From UA16 sp002292325 (GTDB lineage Bacteria > Bacteroidota > Bacteroidia > Flavobacteriales_D > Sanyastnellaceae), in assembly GCA_943788645.1 (NCBI GenBank), contig CALSRC010000006.1:1-64000 (forward strand): a stretch of 64,000 bases of DNA, given 5' to 3'. Within the stretch, counting starts at the first letter, position 1. Every line of letters begins with the position of its first letter. Of this stretch, positions 26,444-35,564 are shown piece by piece. The notes beneath the pieces were generated by a model. The model searched no databases. It worked only from the letters and a program-made list of their open reading frames with translations, and was not told the origin of the DNA. Both the position numbers and the translations under genes were made by a program.

Positions 26444-29308
26444 TCAAAACATCATCTTGATCGAAGCTGAGAGGGTTCGGCCATACGACCAATACCCTTC
26501 GAGCTTTCCGTTTTCGACCGTACCTTGAATTTTATCCCCTGTTTGTGGGTCTGTCATAAAGGTCTCGAATCCGTCGCTGATGTAGATGTTATCCAAGGCG
26601 TTTTGGACGTTTAGGCTTGCCCTCCAAGAAAGCCCTGCTGCTTCGAAGTTGTAACTTCCGCGAAGGTCCAGGTACCCAAAAGCTGGCAACATGACCGGTT
26701 GCAATCCCGCTCGGTCCGGATTTGTTCGGTCTGTGTCCACTTGGAAGCGGGCATACAAATTCCAGTTGTATACATAATTCGCTCCAAGCCTGAAGCGCTT
26801 GGTTACGTTCAAATTCGTCAGCACACCCACTTGAGATTGCGGAGCGTCACTGACTTTCAAGCCTGCCGAATAAATGAACAGAGACTCGAGCACTTCACCG
26901 CCCTCTTCCGAAGTGATTTCTGCGTTGACGTCGTTGTCCCATCTCCAATTCCCAAAGGATGCCATGCCGCCAATTTCGACCCACGAAATTGGGCGAGCAC
27001 GCCACTCAAACTCAATGCCTTCATGGGTTTGAATGAGTCCGGTAATAAACGCTCGGTACTCGGTACCATCCGGTCGCAAAAGCGGGCTGCTCATAATGCT
27101 CTTATCCCTCCATTGCGTGTGATATGCATTGACATCAAATGAAATGCCCTTCCATCGGAAGCGATAACCTGCCTCTAGCGCAGCTACTTTTTCATTGGTC
27201 AATCGGTCATTGCTCAGAATATTGGAGTAGTTCGTGAAGACGTATCGGATGAAAGGCGCTCGAGAATAATATCCGCCATTGAGGTAGAAGTGACTGGTTT
27301 CCCCGAGCTTCACACTTCCTCCCGCCTTTAAATTAAATCCAGTGCTTCCGGCTTTTTGCGATTTGATGCCATAAACAAACTCCTCTGAGGTTTCCAATTG
27401 ACCTGTTTCCTCGTTGACCTCGGTAATTTCCTGGACACCCGTCTCCTCATATCGGAAGTACTTGTATGGGTCAATCCGACGGTACGTTGTATGCGAGATG
27501 GTTCCTGCACCAAACAAACTAAATCGGTCGTCTTTGTACTCCACTTGTGCGAAACCTCCAGCGTATTGAACACGGCCAATGTCATCATAATCTACCTTGT
27601 CTCCTGGTCTAGCGAGCAGTGCATAATCCGGATTGACCCCGTAACCATCCGAACTGCCGAACGACTGCAAATAGAAATCACCGCCGAGCAGATTGTTGAC
27701 CCGGGTGAAGTGCTTGCCACTGTAATAACGCGCATCCAAGCCCGTCATGATGCTCACTCGGTCATTCACCTCCGTACGCAAAGTGGACAAGATGCCCGTC
27801 CAAAAGTGCTCGTTGTGTGCGTTTTCAATCACGCTGCGACTGCGGCCACCGACAACGGTATCGCCTTCGGCCACCACGGGGTCGCCAAATTGGTGCAACG
27901 TATCGATCCAGGCCTGAGCGGATTCGTCGTATCCAATTTGATTCGCAGCATAAGTGACCGCCTGAGAATTGCCCTCATTGGAATCCCATAGGTAATCCCA
28001 ATTTAAAGAAGTTTTGACACTTCGGGAGGTTCCCGTTGAGTCCACGTATGTTTCACTGATCCGTGGATTGCTTGTACCATCATATCGGGATCCATAGCCC
28101 TGCCCAACACTCACGTAATAACTCGTAGCGAGGTGTGTACGCTCACTCAATTGCCAGTAATGATTCAAAGCAAACTGAGGTTTGTGATAGCCGTTGACCC
28201 GTGAGTTCAAGACTTCACCCTCTTGGCCGTTGCGATTGAGGTACCCCCAATCTTCATTCCAACGGTGTGCTTCGTAACCAAGATTTTGGAGGTCATTGAA
28301 CCGTTCGACGGTAAGCTGGCCGCGACGCTGGCCATGCGTTTGGGGGGCTCCGATGGCCGTAAAAACAAGGCGGTGTGCACCGAAATCCTTGGCTGCCGTT
28401 AAAAAATAGCTCCACGCATCAATGAAAGTCGCATCAACATACGCATTGCCCATGGTCCTGCTTCCAACAGCGCTGACGGCCCATCCATTTTCCATCACTC
28501 CCGAACTCAACGACAGCATCGTTTTATACCGGCCGTAATTGGTCACACTCTGCATGATGCTTCCCCCTTTTCGCATGTCTGTGGCCTTGGTGATGATGTT
28601 GAGCGTGCCCCCAACCGAGTTAATGGCAAGCTTCGAAGCGCCCAATCCTCGCTGTACTTGCATCGTATTGACCGCGTCACCGAGACCGGCCCAATTCGAC
28701 CAATAGACCCAGCCACTTTCCATGTCATTCACAGGAATTCCGTTGATCAGAACAGCCACATTTCGCTGGTCAAAGCCCCGGATATTGATTCGACTGTCTC
28801 CGAATCCCCCCCCGCTTTTCGTTGCATACACTCCCGGTGTAATGTTGAGGGTCTCGACCAATTCTTTATCTCCTAACTGCTCCTCAATCATTTTGGCGTC
28901 CAACGTAGATACCGCGACTGGCGTCTCACGATCAATGGCCACCGACGCAATCACGTTGGCTTCCGATAAGCCGATGGTGGACGATTGCATCATCACCTGG
29001 CCCAAGTCAATCACCCACGATTGGGCCCCCAATTCTACCGCTTGCCGATGAGCAACATATCCGATCATGCTCACCACCAACTCTGCAGAACCTACTGCCT
29101 GGGTCGTGAACGTGAACTGACCATTGTAATCAGAAACAGTCCCTGTGCGGTATTCCTCGAGAAAAATCGATGCTCCAGGCAAAGGCTCTCCGGAATCGGC
29201 ATCGACCACCGATCCTTGAAGTTTCGTTTGGGCTAGCGTTACTGAAAGGCTCAATAAAAACAGCAGGGACAACATCCATGCTTGGCGGAAAATGTGTCGG
29301 AGCATCAT
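26444..29308 (-). CDS. TonB-dependent receptor with carboxypeptidase-like N-domain (first)
   Basis: 954 residues. A signal peptide (to about TLA-QT) precedes a carboxypeptidase-regulatory-like beta sandwich (about 28-115, LQGSVVDADSGEPLPGASI), the plug (about 125-240, INIRGFDQRNVAVLINGIPVND) and a 22-strand outer-membrane barrel ending SASIKMMF. Such receptors take up siderophores, sugars or other ligands with TonB energy. No SusD partner is adjacent, so a glycan PUL is unlikely; the substrate is unknown. The 3' end converges with metG. Confidence 0.92.
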   Translation of the reverse strand: MMLRHIFRQAWMLSLLFLLSLSVTLAQTKLQGSVVDADSGEPLPGASIFLEEYRTGTVSDYNGQFTFTTQAVGSAELVVSMIGYVAHRQAVELGAQSWVIDLGQVMMQSSTIGLSEANVIASVAIDRETPVAVSTLDAKMIEEQLGDKELVETLNITPGVYATKSGGGFGDSRINIRGFDQRNVAVLINGIPVNDMESGWVYWSNWAGLGDAVNTMQVQRGLGASKLAINSVGGTLNIITKATDMRKGGSIMQSVTNYGRYKTMLSLSSGVMENGWAVSAVGSRTMGNAYVDATFIDAWSYFLTAAKDFGAHRLVFTAIGAPQTHGQRRGQLTVERFNDLQNLGYEAHRWNEDWGYLNRNGQEGEVLNSRVNGYHKPQFALNHYWQLSERTHLATSYYVSVGQGYGSRYDGTSNPRISETYVDSTGTSRSVKTSLNWDYLWDSNEGNSQAVTYAANQIGYDESAQAWIDTLHQFGDPVVAEGDTVVGGRSRSVIENAHNEHFWTGILSTLRTEVNDRVSIMTGLDARYYSGKHFTRVNNLLGGDFYLQSFGSSDGYGVNPDYALLARPGDKVDYDDIGRVQYAGGFAQVEYKDDRFSLFGAGTISHTTYRRIDPYKYFRYEETGVQEITEVNEETGQLETSEEFVYGIKSQKAGSTGFNLKAGGSVKLGETSHFYLNGGYYSRAPFIRYVFTNYSNILSNDRLTNEKVAALEAGYRFRWKGISFDVNAYHTQWRDKSIMSSPLLRPDGTEYRAFITGLIQTHEGIEFEWRARPISWVEIGGMASFGNWRWDNDVNAEITSEEGGEVLESLFIYSAGLKVSDAPQSQVGVLTNLNVTKRFRLGANYVYNWNLYARFQVDTDRTNPDRAGLQPVMLPAFGYLDLRGSYNFEAAGLSWRASLNVQNALDNIYISDGFETFMTDPQTGDKIQGTVENGKLEGYWSYGRTLSASIKMMF

Positions 29309-29372
29309 TTGAAGGACTTGGTGTGAACGGTCCGCTTTTCAGCGAATACTTCGGCAATTTAGGGGCAAATTT

Positions 29373-30377
29373 TTAACTCCACCTACCGGCCTTATGCAAG
29401 TATTGTGCGATTTGTACGGTATTGGTAGCTGCTCCTTTGCGCAAATTATCCGCAACAATCCACAAATGCATGCCTCTGGCATTGGCTAAGTCCCGACGAA
29501 TCCGACCGACAAACACTTCGTTTTGTCCGGCAGCAGTGAGCGGCATGGGGTATTCTGCTGCACTGGGGTTATCCTGCACGGCCACTCCGGGGAAGGCCGC
29601 TAATCGCTCCCGAACATCGTCCAACTCAAATTCCTGTTCAAATTCGAGGTAAACACTCTCGCTGTGCCCGCCCATCACCGGAACGCGCACGGCTGTGCAA
29701 GTCATGGAAACCGAATCGTCGCGGAGGATTTTCTTGGTCTCATGCCACACTTTCATCTCCTCTCGCGTGTATCCATTTTCACCAAATACGTCGCAATGAG
29801 GCAGGCAATTCAAATCAATGGGATGCGGATAGACTGGGTTTTCTGCCACAACTCCCCGGCGTTCCGTTTCGAGTTGAGCGATGGCGGCTTTTCCTGTACC
29901 CGTAATGCTCTGGTAGGTACTTACGATTCCACGCTGAATGGTAAATGCATCGTGCAATGGCTTCAACACCATGACCAATTGCATGGTGGTGCAATTGGGG
30001 TTGGCGATGATGCGATGATGGGGTTGCAATGCATCCCCGTTCACTTCAGGAACAATCAAAGGGCAAGAAGCGTCCATGCGCCATGCGCTGCTATTGTCAA
30101 TCACCGTAATCCCTGCAGCTGCAAATTTAGGCGCCCACTTTTTGGACACATCGCTTCCGGCGCTAAAAAGTGCAACGTCTGGTCTAGATGCCAAAACCTC
30201 GTCTACTCTGCGGACAGGCCACGTTTGACCCAAACACGACAATTGCTTGCCTCGGCTGCTCTCACTTCCGGCAAGCAGAAGCTCGTCCAAAGGGAAATCT
30301 AATTCTTCCAGAACGGTGAGCATGGTTCGCCCCACCAATCCAGTCGCACCAATGATGGCAATTCTGAGTCCTTTCAT
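29373..30377 (-). CDS. asd: Aspartate-semialdehyde dehydrogenase
   Basis: This enzyme reduces beta-aspartyl phosphate to aspartate semialdehyde with NADPH, feeding lysine/diaminopimelate, threonine and methionine. 334 residues with the N-terminal IGATGLVGRTML dinucleotide fold, catalytic Cys129 in NPNCTTMQ, and the C-terminal active-site segment RVPVMGGHSESV. Length and motifs are normal. It stands between the TonB receptor and a divergent secreted-protein gene. Confidence 0.95.
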   Translation of the reverse strand: MKGLRIAIIGATGLVGRTMLTVLEELDFPLDELLLAGSESSRGKQLSCLGQTWPVRRVDEVLASRPDVALFSAGSDVSKKWAPKFAAAGITVIDNSSAWRMDASCPLIVPEVNGDALQPHHRIIANPNCTTMQLVMVLKPLHDAFTIQRGIVSTYQSITGTGKAAIAQLETERRGVVAENPVYPHPIDLNCLPHCDVFGENGYTREEMKVWHETKKILRDDSVSMTCTAVRVPVMGGHSESVYLEFEQEFELDDVRERLAAFPGVAVQDNPSAAEYPMPLTAAGQNEVFVGRIRRDLANARGMHLWIVADNLRKGAATNTVQIAQYLHKAGRWS

Positions 30378-30466
30378 CTGTCCTGCTTTTCACTTGCAAA
30401 TTGATGACTCTCAACGAAGAAATCGAGTGTTCGCCAATAACGTGTTGACGTTATTTCGTGGATAAA

Positions 30467-33400
30467 ATGGGCGCGCAAAAAAGGCATTGCAGATGGTTTC
30501 TTGTCATCATGGGAAGTCAGTGCTTCCTGCCATTGGCCATTGGACAGTGGTCGGTGACGGGGACACTGAACGATTGGGAACAAAACGGAGCTACTTGGAC
30601 ATTATCCGCTGATGCAGCAGGGACTTCCTATTTGCGGCTGTCACCAATCAGTCTTCCGACAGAAGATTGGGGGTTGTCTTGCCGCATCCGATGGAAGCAA
30701 GACCTGTCTGGCTCGGGGGCGAATTTCAGCCGGCTGCATTGGTTGACTGATACCGGTGGGGTTGCAGTCGAAGGTTGGCAATCTCAGCCCGATCTGGCCC
30801 CTGGTAGTTTTTTCCACCTCGGAGAGACCGGGACAAATGATTCATTGAGGTGGTTCTCGTTGATTCCTGCCGCATCCAATTCAACATTTTCCGTGCTGTC
30901 TCCATCAACGAATGCTCATTTTTCTGAACCCATGGAACTCGAACTGGAGTGGCATCAGCCTCCTGACTCCGATACCGCTTGGGTGGGAATTCGGCGAATG
31001 GATGCATTTGGAAACCAATCCGCGCTTTGTTTTCTATCAAAGGCGGTGCATGCCCTGCCTCAGTCCCTCGCATTTTCTGCCGAGTTCACCTCATCCCATA
31101 CCACTGATTTCGAATTCGAAGTGCTCCAATTTGGGCCCTACATACCGGATCTCATTGCGCCAAAAATCCATGCACAGGAATTCCGCACTGGACCGGTCAT
31201 TCAAATACAATTTAACGAGCCCATTGCAGCCAACACCGGCTTGGTTCTGCACGGCCCTCTTTGGGATTCCATCCCGTATCTCTTTAATCCCGCTCTAAAT
31301 CAACTCGAATTTCTCCCGCTCGCAGACTGGGAAATCGGGCAGTCACGCAGGATAAAGATCAGTGAGTTTTTTGATGTTTCGGGCAACGAAATGGGCGATA
31401 CGCTGATCGATTTTCATCGAACGCACTCTCTGATCAATGACCCTGGTGACTTGATATTCACAGAAATCATGATTGAATCGGAGGCTCAGGGCGAGTGGAT
31501 TGAATTGCTGAATGCATCCGATCATGCTATTCGTCTGGCGGATCTACTGTGGAAGGATGGAAGCACTTCTACCGTCTCGAACCTTGAGCCTATGGACAGC
31601 TGGGATGGGGTCTTGGAACCGGAAGAACGCGCCATTTTCATGTGTTCAGAAGGCACGAACCCTTTGGTCTCTCAACACAAGGCTCAAATCCAATCAAACA
31701 GCACATTCCATAATTCAGGTGAATCCCTTCAACTGATGAACATCCACGGGGAAATCCTGAACGAATTGATTTATACATTGGATTGGTGGGAGACTTCCCA
31801 GGAGGGAATTCATCTGCAAAAGAGATACCTAACGGCTTGCAATATTCAAGAAAATTGGTTCGAAGGAAGTCAGCCCCCTTCGCCTGGGATGGCTTCAAGC
31901 GATGAAGACGAGGCTCTATCGATCGAGAGTTTTTACCCTACTCATTCCCTGCCACTGGGGCCACAGCATGGGAGTACCTTCTTCAACCTGCCCCTGGATC
32001 CAAGCCACACGCCGCTCATGCATCAAGGCCATGCTTGGTGGACTTTGGACAGTCCGCATGCCGTGAGGTGGGAGTTGGATTCAGTGCCCTCAGATACTGA
32101 TTGGCGGTTGAGGCTCAGCAACATGGCCAGTTGCTACTCTGAAAAGGGCGAGCAAACCGCTTGGCCCATCAACCTCCATGTGCAGTCTTTTCCTGTTCCA
32201 GGTGACTTGGTGATTGCAGAAATCTCGCACCATCCACAAGGTTTGAGCGAGCAATGGGGGAGCTTTGTAGAGGTCCTTAACGCATCTTCCAAAACCATCG
32301 AATTGGCAGGCGTCGAAGTGAACGGGGTCACGTGCAACACACGCACCATTCTCCATCCCAGCGACCGATTTTGCTTTGAGTCCATCGACCTTCCAACCCA
32401 GCGCGGCAACGTCATGCTCAAGGATGTATTCGGCGAGGTTTTACACGAAGTCTCATACCGCGCTTGCTGGCACCGTGATCGATCCAAAGAAAACGCAGGT
32501 TTCAGTCTGGTACGCCTCCACACCCAACACATGGAAAACGGAATTGACAGTTGGCGGGACTGGGATTCCAGTTCTGATGCTCGAGGCTGCTCCTTTGCTT
32601 CGCCTGATGCCACTGAGCTTATCCCTCTCACGCTCCCGACTGAACCTGATCCGGTTCCCTTGTTGTGCGGGCAATTTCAAGGTCAACGGATTTTGTTGCT
32701 CAGCGAAGCGCATGATGAATTCAAGGACGGCTGGATTCCCCTCAAGCCCGAAGTTCATGGAAACTGGCTTTGGGCGTTTGAACCCCACACCGTATGGCTG
32801 GATCTCAACCCCTTGCCCGAAGAAATCTTTGAATGCCCCTCAATCGATCAAATCAACTTCGAGGCGCAGCTTACATTGAATGAAATCAGGCGACTCCGCA
32901 CCAACGGTGAAGAACCCTTCATTGAACTCGCCAATTCTTCTGACCTGTGGGGTACCACGAAAGGGTGGCAATGGTCCACCGAAACTCCATCATTCCCAGA
33001 TGATTGGAAGAGCATTACTCCAGAAATTCAGTGGTTTATCCCGCCTTATCAAACCGTAGCATGGGCGCATTGTCCAAGCCGGGTGAACCCTGCAAGTGTT
33101 TTGATTCCTGCTGATCTCCCAAGCACCTGGTCCACCTTTTCACTCCAGTTGGCTCGCGACGGCGAGCACATGGACCTCGTTTGGATCGAACCCGACATGG
33201 AATCGCCTTGGCATAGCTTGGATCACAGTCTTGAACGAACAACCATCCATTCGATCACAGGAAGTACAGCAAACTGGAAGTCTTCGAGCCATGCCTCAGG
33301 ACATTCTGCTGGCGAATGGAACAGTTGGCAGTTGCAGCATCCCATTTCTTCCATTCAACCGATTGTTGCACTTCAAGATACCTGGTATCGCGATGGGACG

Positions 33401-33679
33401 GGCAACATTTGCCCGATTCAACTTCAGATCACAGCGCCAGGAGAAGGGGCTTGGGAGGTACAGCTCAAAATTGTCGACGGGAATGGGACAGACCTGCGTT
33501 CCTTTCATGAAGAAACATGGGCCATTCACGGGGAAACTCCTCACATCATTCACTGGGACGGATTGTCCAATAATGGGACATTCACACCCGGCACATACTG
33601 GGTCATTGCACAATTTCAATCATTGCATTCGCAAGATTTCAGCAGATATTCCCTTCCAATTCATCTCTCACTTCATTAA
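30467..33679 (+). CDS. Large secreted protein with three lamin-tail-like domains
   Basis: 1070 residues from the ATG at 30467 (a GTG at 30458 is an alternative), with a signal peptide ending about LAIGQ. In order: an N-terminal beta-sandwich region (about 30-225), an Ig-like SbsA-type module (about 235-325), three lamin-tail-domain units beginning GDLIFTEIMIE (about 330), GDLVIAEISHHP (about 580) and LTLNEIRRLR (about 800), and a FlgD-Ig-like end (IHWDGLSNNGTFTPGTYW, about 1030-1060). Lamin-tail domains occur in secreted bacterial proteins, often with nucleases, but no enzyme domain is visible. I see no clear T9SS sorting domain. Confidence 0.78.
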   Translation: MGAQKRHCRWFLVIMGSQCFLPLAIGQWSVTGTLNDWEQNGATWTLSADAAGTSYLRLSPISLPTEDWGLSCRIRWKQDLSGSGANFSRLHWLTDTGGVAVEGWQSQPDLAPGSFFHLGETGTNDSLRWFSLIPAASNSTFSVLSPSTNAHFSEPMELELEWHQPPDSDTAWVGIRRMDAFGNQSALCFLSKAVHALPQSLAFSAEFTSSHTTDFEFEVLQFGPYIPDLIAPKIHAQEFRTGPVIQIQFNEPIAANTGLVLHGPLWDSIPYLFNPALNQLEFLPLADWEIGQSRRIKISEFFDVSGNEMGDTLIDFHRTHSLINDPGDLIFTEIMIESEAQGEWIELLNASDHAIRLADLLWKDGSTSTVSNLEPMDSWDGVLEPEERAIFMCSEGTNPLVSQHKAQIQSNSTFHNSGESLQLMNIHGEILNELIYTLDWWETSQEGIHLQKRYLTACNIQENWFEGSQPPSPGMASSDEDEALSIESFYPTHSLPLGPQHGSTFFNLPLDPSHTPLMHQGHAWWTLDSPHAVRWELDSVPSDTDWRLRLSNMASCYSEKGEQTAWPINLHVQSFPVPGDLVIAEISHHPQGLSEQWGSFVEVLNASSKTIELAGVEVNGVTCNTRTILHPSDRFCFESIDLPTQRGNVMLKDVFGEVLHEVSYRACWHRDRSKENAGFSLVRLHTQHMENGIDSWRDWDSSSDARGCSFASPDATELIPLTLPTEPDPVPLLCGQFQGQRILLLSEAHDEFKDGWIPLKPEVHGNWLWAFEPHTVWLDLNPLPEEIFECPSIDQINFEAQLTLNEIRRLRTNGEEPFIELANSSDLWGTTKGWQWSTETPSFPDDWKSITPEIQWFIPPYQTVAWAHCPSRVNPASVLIPADLPSTWSTFSLQLARDGEHMDLVWIEPDMESPWHSLDHSLERTTIHSITGSTANWKSSSHASGHSAGEWNSWQLQHPISSIQPIVALQDTWYRDGTGNICPIQLQITAPGEGAWEVQLKIVDGNGTDLRSFHEETWAIHGETPHIIHWDGLSNNGTFTPGTYWVIAQFQSLHSQDFSRYSLPIHLSLH

Positions 33680-33718
33680 GCGTTGCGGAATCTGCGTTGA
33701 TTTTTGAATCTTCGCAGC

Positions 33719-34393
33719 ATGTTTGAAGGTCAGCCGCTTCCCGACTCTGCCATTGTGGTTCTAGCAACTCCAATCATTCTGGCGCTCATCGGGCTCATTG
33801 CGACTGCCCTGCTGCGCGTTCGCTTCCAACGAGAATGGGCATTAACAGTTTGGTCAGCGTATCAGATTAAGCGGGTTTGGCAGCGGTTAGCAGATGAATC
33901 AGCTCGAACGGGAGGCACGATCACGAGCCACGGCTTGGGGTTGGTTTGCTGGGGCATACTCGGAAGCTTATGGGAGTTCCAAGCTTTAGAGGAACTCCCC
34001 TCTCAATGGGGATGGACTGGGGCAGGATGGGGAATGTTGTTGGGACTCTGCACGCTTCTGACCCGTCATCTGGGAGGTTGGATAGGAGCTTGGGTGACGA
34101 TGGAGGAGGAAGCAGTCCAACGTGGATTTGAAGTCGACCGCCACATGCGAAATTGGTTGCTCTGGTTGCTGACCAGTTTGCTCGTTTGGGAACTATCGCA
34201 AAATATGGGGTTCAATGAACGCGCTATCATCTGGAGTCATGCGCTGGTAATCTGGGTTGGCTGGCTCGCAACAAAGTGGATTCGTCAAATTCAATCCATC
34301 GTGCAAAAGCGGCTTCATTTTAGTTGGGGAATTGCCTACATTTGCACCCTCGAAATTGGGCCTTCCTATCTCCTGTACTGTGAATTAGGTTAG
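33719..34393 (+). CDS. DUF4271 membrane protein
   Basis: 224 residues from the ATG at 33719. Five to six hydrophobic helices are visible (for example about 15-35 and 75-100) with a very Trp-rich composition. DUF4271 members are found almost only in Bacteroidota immediately before hemD, exactly as here, 27 bp upstream. The function is unknown. Confidence 0.75.
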   Translation: MFEGQPLPDSAIVVLATPIILALIGLIATALLRVRFQREWALTVWSAYQIKRVWQRLADESARTGGTITSHGLGLVCWGILGSLWEFQALEELPSQWGWTGAGWGMLLGLCTLLTRHLGGWIGAWVTMEEEAVQRGFEVDRHMRNWLLWLLTSLLVWELSQNMGFNERAIIWSHALVIWVGWLATKWIRQIQSIVQKRLHFSWGIAYICTLEIGPSYLLYCELG

Positions 34394-34420
34394 TCCGTTT
34401 GTGAGCATTGAACCAAGACT

Positions 34421-35164
34421 ATGGCGCAGAAGCTTAAGACTATTTTGATTTCCCAGCCGAAGCCTGCTACGGACAAGTCACCGTACTTCGACCTAGCAGA
34501 CCGACAAAAACTGACCATTGACTTTCGTCCCTTCATTCACGTAGAAGGAGTCGAGGGCCAAGAGTTTCGTCAACAACGAATTGACCTGGCCGAGCATACG
34601 GCGGTCATCATGACGAGTCGAAACGCCGTCGATCACTTCTTTCGGCTAGCCGAGGAATTGAGGTATGAAGTCCCTGATTCGCTGAAATACTTTTGCATCA
34701 GCGAGGCCACTGCATTCTACCTGCAGAAATATGTGGTCTACCGCAAACGCAAAATTTTTTACGGCAAATTCCGCTTCCAGGACTTGATGGATTCCATCAA
34801 AAAGCACAAAGGGGAAAAGTTTTTGTTGCCGTGCAGTGATTTGATGAAGCCCTCCATTCCGAAAATTCTCGAAGAGGCCAACATCAACTTTACCCGGGCG
34901 ATGATGTACCGAACAGTTTGTTCAGACCTCAGTGACCTGAGTGAGGTAAAGTATGACCTGCTCGTCTTTTACAGCCCCAGTGGTATCGAGAGTCTATTTA
35001 AAAATTTTCCGGAATTCAGTCAGGGAGAAACGAAAATCGCTACGTTTGGACCAACGACTGTCAAAGCAGCGGAAAAAGCAGGTTTGCGCGTGGATGTATC
35101 AGCGCCAACCCCGAAAGCCCCCTCAATGACTATGGCCATTGAGCACTACATTCAGGGCAAATAA
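34421..35164 (+). CDS. hemD: Uroporphyrinogen-III synthase
   Basis: 247 residues. This enzyme closes hydroxymethylbilane with D-ring inversion in heme synthesis. HemD sequences are poorly conserved, but the two-lobed pattern is clear: ILISQPKPA and VIMTSRNAVDHFFRL in the first lobe, and YSPSGIESLFKNFPEF, then IATFGPTTVKAAEKAGL in the second, which are the standard signatures. The next gene, rnpA, starts 7 bp after the stop. Confidence 0.9.
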   Translation: MAQKLKTILISQPKPATDKSPYFDLADRQKLTIDFRPFIHVEGVEGQEFRQQRIDLAEHTAVIMTSRNAVDHFFRLAEELRYEVPDSLKYFCISEATAFYLQKYVVYRKRKIFYGKFRFQDLMDSIKKHKGEKFLLPCSDLMKPSIPKILEEANINFTRAMMYRTVCSDLSDLSEVKYDLLVFYSPSGIESLFKNFPEFSQGETKIATFGPTTVKAAEKAGLRVDVSAPTPKAPSMTMAIEHYIQGK

Positions 35165-35171
35165 GCGCCCT

Positions 35172-35564
35172 TTGTCCGAGTCATCTAACTTTTCATTCCC
35201 GCGGGCTGAACACCTCAAATCCAAAAAGCTCATCGAACAGCTTTTTGAAGGAGGGTCGAAGCTCAAATCTCGGCCACTGGTTGTGCGCTATCTAGAAGCC
35301 TCCCTGCCGGAAGCTGTCCCTTGTCAGGCCATGGTTTCAGTCAGTAAACGCTCGTTCAAGCGCGCTGTTGATCGCAACAGAATCAAACGCCTGATGCGAG
35401 AGAATTGGCGCCTTCAAAAGCAACCCGTTCTTGAGACGCTCGATGCACAACAAAAACAGTGGGCCATCGTTTTCATTTTTGTGGGAAAAGAAATGCCTAC
35501 TTTCGAGGAGATGCAAAAAAGCATGACCACCGTCGTTGAACAGTTGACAAACGCACTTGTATGA
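35172..35564 (+). CDS. rnpA: Ribonuclease P protein component
   Basis: 130 residues if started at TTG 35172, just before the SNFSFPRAEHLKSKK segment that begins homologues; a TTG at 35139 inside hemD is the alternative and no ATG is available. The RNR motif is intact in SVSKRSFKRAVDRNRIKRL. The basic protein joins the RNase P RNA to process tRNA 5' ends. The stop overlaps the protease start as ATGA. Confidence 0.92.
   Translation: MSESSNFSFPRAEHLKSKKLIEQLFEGGSKLKSRPLVVRYLEASLPEAVPCQAMVSVSKRSFKRAVDRNRIKRLMRENWRLQKQPVLETLDAQQKQWAIVFIFVGKEMPTFEEMQKSMTTVVEQLTNALV

Noticed and set aside
26444..29308. Polysaccharide utilisation locus
   Set aside because: The TonB receptor has no adjacent SusD-like gene, glycoside hydrolase or sensor.
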